Part shown: positions 11,431-11,853 of the stretch, piece by piece | How the letters are laid out: every line of letters begins with the position of its first letter | How positions within the stretch are numbered: position 1 is the stretch's first letter | From: Sulfurovaceae bacterium | GTDB taxonomy: Bacteria; Campylobacterota; Campylobacteria; Campylobacterales; Sulfurovaceae | Assembly (NCBI GenBank): GCA_029933395.1 | Contig: JAOZOG010000015.1 | Location: 1-11,853, forward strand | Direction: 5' to 3' | DNA: 11,853 bases | The notes under the pieces: model-generated | Databases searched by the model: none | What the model saw: the letters and a program-made list of their open reading frames with translations, nothing else | What the model was told of the DNA's origin: nothing | Position numbers and translations under genes: made by a program

Positions 11431-11790
11431 ATGTCAATTTTGGTTATTGGAGGGGATAAGATAAATCCCATTAGAAAAATGTTGCTGGATATGGGTGCGG
11501 AATCTATTTTGCACTGGACGGCGAGAAATCAAAGAAAAGGAAGAAAAAAAGGAACACCCATACCGGCCAGGATCAATATGGTCGTGATGCTTGTGAATTT
11601 TTTGAATCATAATGCTATGCGGCACTACAGGGCTGAAGCCAAATCAAAAGGAATACCTGTCATTTATGGAGCGAGAAGCATCGAGTGTATCAAGAGTGAA
11701 TTTGTCAAAGCGGTCAATACATTGAGCAGTGATTCGGAAATCTGCAAAAACTGCAGTGAATACACAAAATGCTATCAAAAGGATCTCTAA
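11431..11790 (+). CDS. DUF2325 domain protein
   Basis: The 119-residue protein starts with the DUF2325 strand MSILVIGGDKI, continues with a Lys/Arg-rich loop (ARNQRKGRKKG), a central strand and helix RINMVVMLVNFLNHNAMRHYRAEAKSKGIPVIYG (His60, His65), and ends with a Cys cluster C-x2-C-x5-C (105, 108, 114). The function of the family is not known to me. The Fur box and the Cys/His residues suggest a role in metal handling or metal sensing. The ribosome binding site AAAGGAG is 7 bases before the ATG. The stop TAA overlaps the next ATG by one base, so the next gene is coupled. Confidence 0.8.
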   Translation: MSILVIGGDKINPIRKMLLDMGAESILHWTARNQRKGRKKGTPIPARINMVVMLVNFLNHNAMRHYRAEAKSKGIPVIYGARSIECIKSEFVKAVNTLSSDSEICKNCSEYTKCYQKDL

Positions 11791-11853
11791 TGGAAGATTT
11801 TTTCATTATTCCTCACAAAAAGATTGATAATGGATGGAATCCTCCCGATAGAT
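11790..11853 (+). CDS. start of an unidentified coupled gene, cut by window end
   Basis: Twenty-one codons are visible (begins MEDFFIIPHKKIDNGW), open to the end of the window. The ATG shares one base with the DUF2325 stop (TAATG), and AAGGA (11779-11783) lies 6 bases upstream. Too little is present to name a family. Confidence 0.65.
   Translation, partial: MEDFFIIPHKKIDNGWNPPDR

Overview
The window looks like a piece of a Campylobacterota (epsilonproteobacterial) chromosome, perhaps Sulfurovum- or Sulfurimonas-like. This is inferred from the style of the grpE, dnaK, rpsO and cytochrome b proteins, from moderate GC with AT-rich promoters dominated by an extended TATAAT -10 box, and from a HAIR-like heat-shock operator. 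No RNA gene, CRISPR array, intact insertion sequence or transposase is visible.

Left part (1-3243). A broken aquaporin gene (aqpZ) has lost its central portion and its reading frame. It is followed by a small exported Ala/Lys/Glu-rich protein with its own hairpin terminator. Three tightly coupled minus-strand genes come next: an Rrf2-type Fe-S-like regulator, a DHH/DHHA1 phosphoesterase and a HAD-IIB (Cof-like) phosphatase. They overlap at their stop/start codons (TAATG and GTGA).

Middle (3244-7640). rpsO (S15) is transcribed divergently from the Rrf2 gene and has a structured leader. A solitary unrecognised lipoprotein follows. Then comes grpE-dnaK with a strong TTGACA/TATAAT promoter, in which a HAIR-like (HspR-type) inverted repeat covers the -35 box. 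No hrcA gene lies upstream of grpE.

Right-middle (7639-10313). A type II restriction-modification pair: a 207-aa protein with a PD-(D/E)XK-like motif, overlapping by ATGA a D12-class N6-adenine methyltransferase of the NlaIII/HpyI type. Then a four-helix cytochrome b561-type membrane protein and a stand-alone chorismate mutase-like protein. The last two have the same TTCGCTATAAT extended -10 box.

Right end (10314-11853). This part is more AT-rich and looks accessory. It holds a stack of stem-loops, overlapping very small minus-strand ORFs with good ribosome binding sites, and a Fur-superfamily regulator that lacks the usual His-rich metal motif but keeps the Cys4 zinc site. A DUF2325 protein is transcribed divergently from it, and the start of a coupled further gene runs off the edge. 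The 179-bp divergent region holds a perfect 17-bp Fur box, a repeated Fur half-box at the DUF2325 ribosome binding site and a separate perfect 9-N6-9 palindrome. This metal-regulated module and the restriction-modification pair are the most interesting parts of the window.
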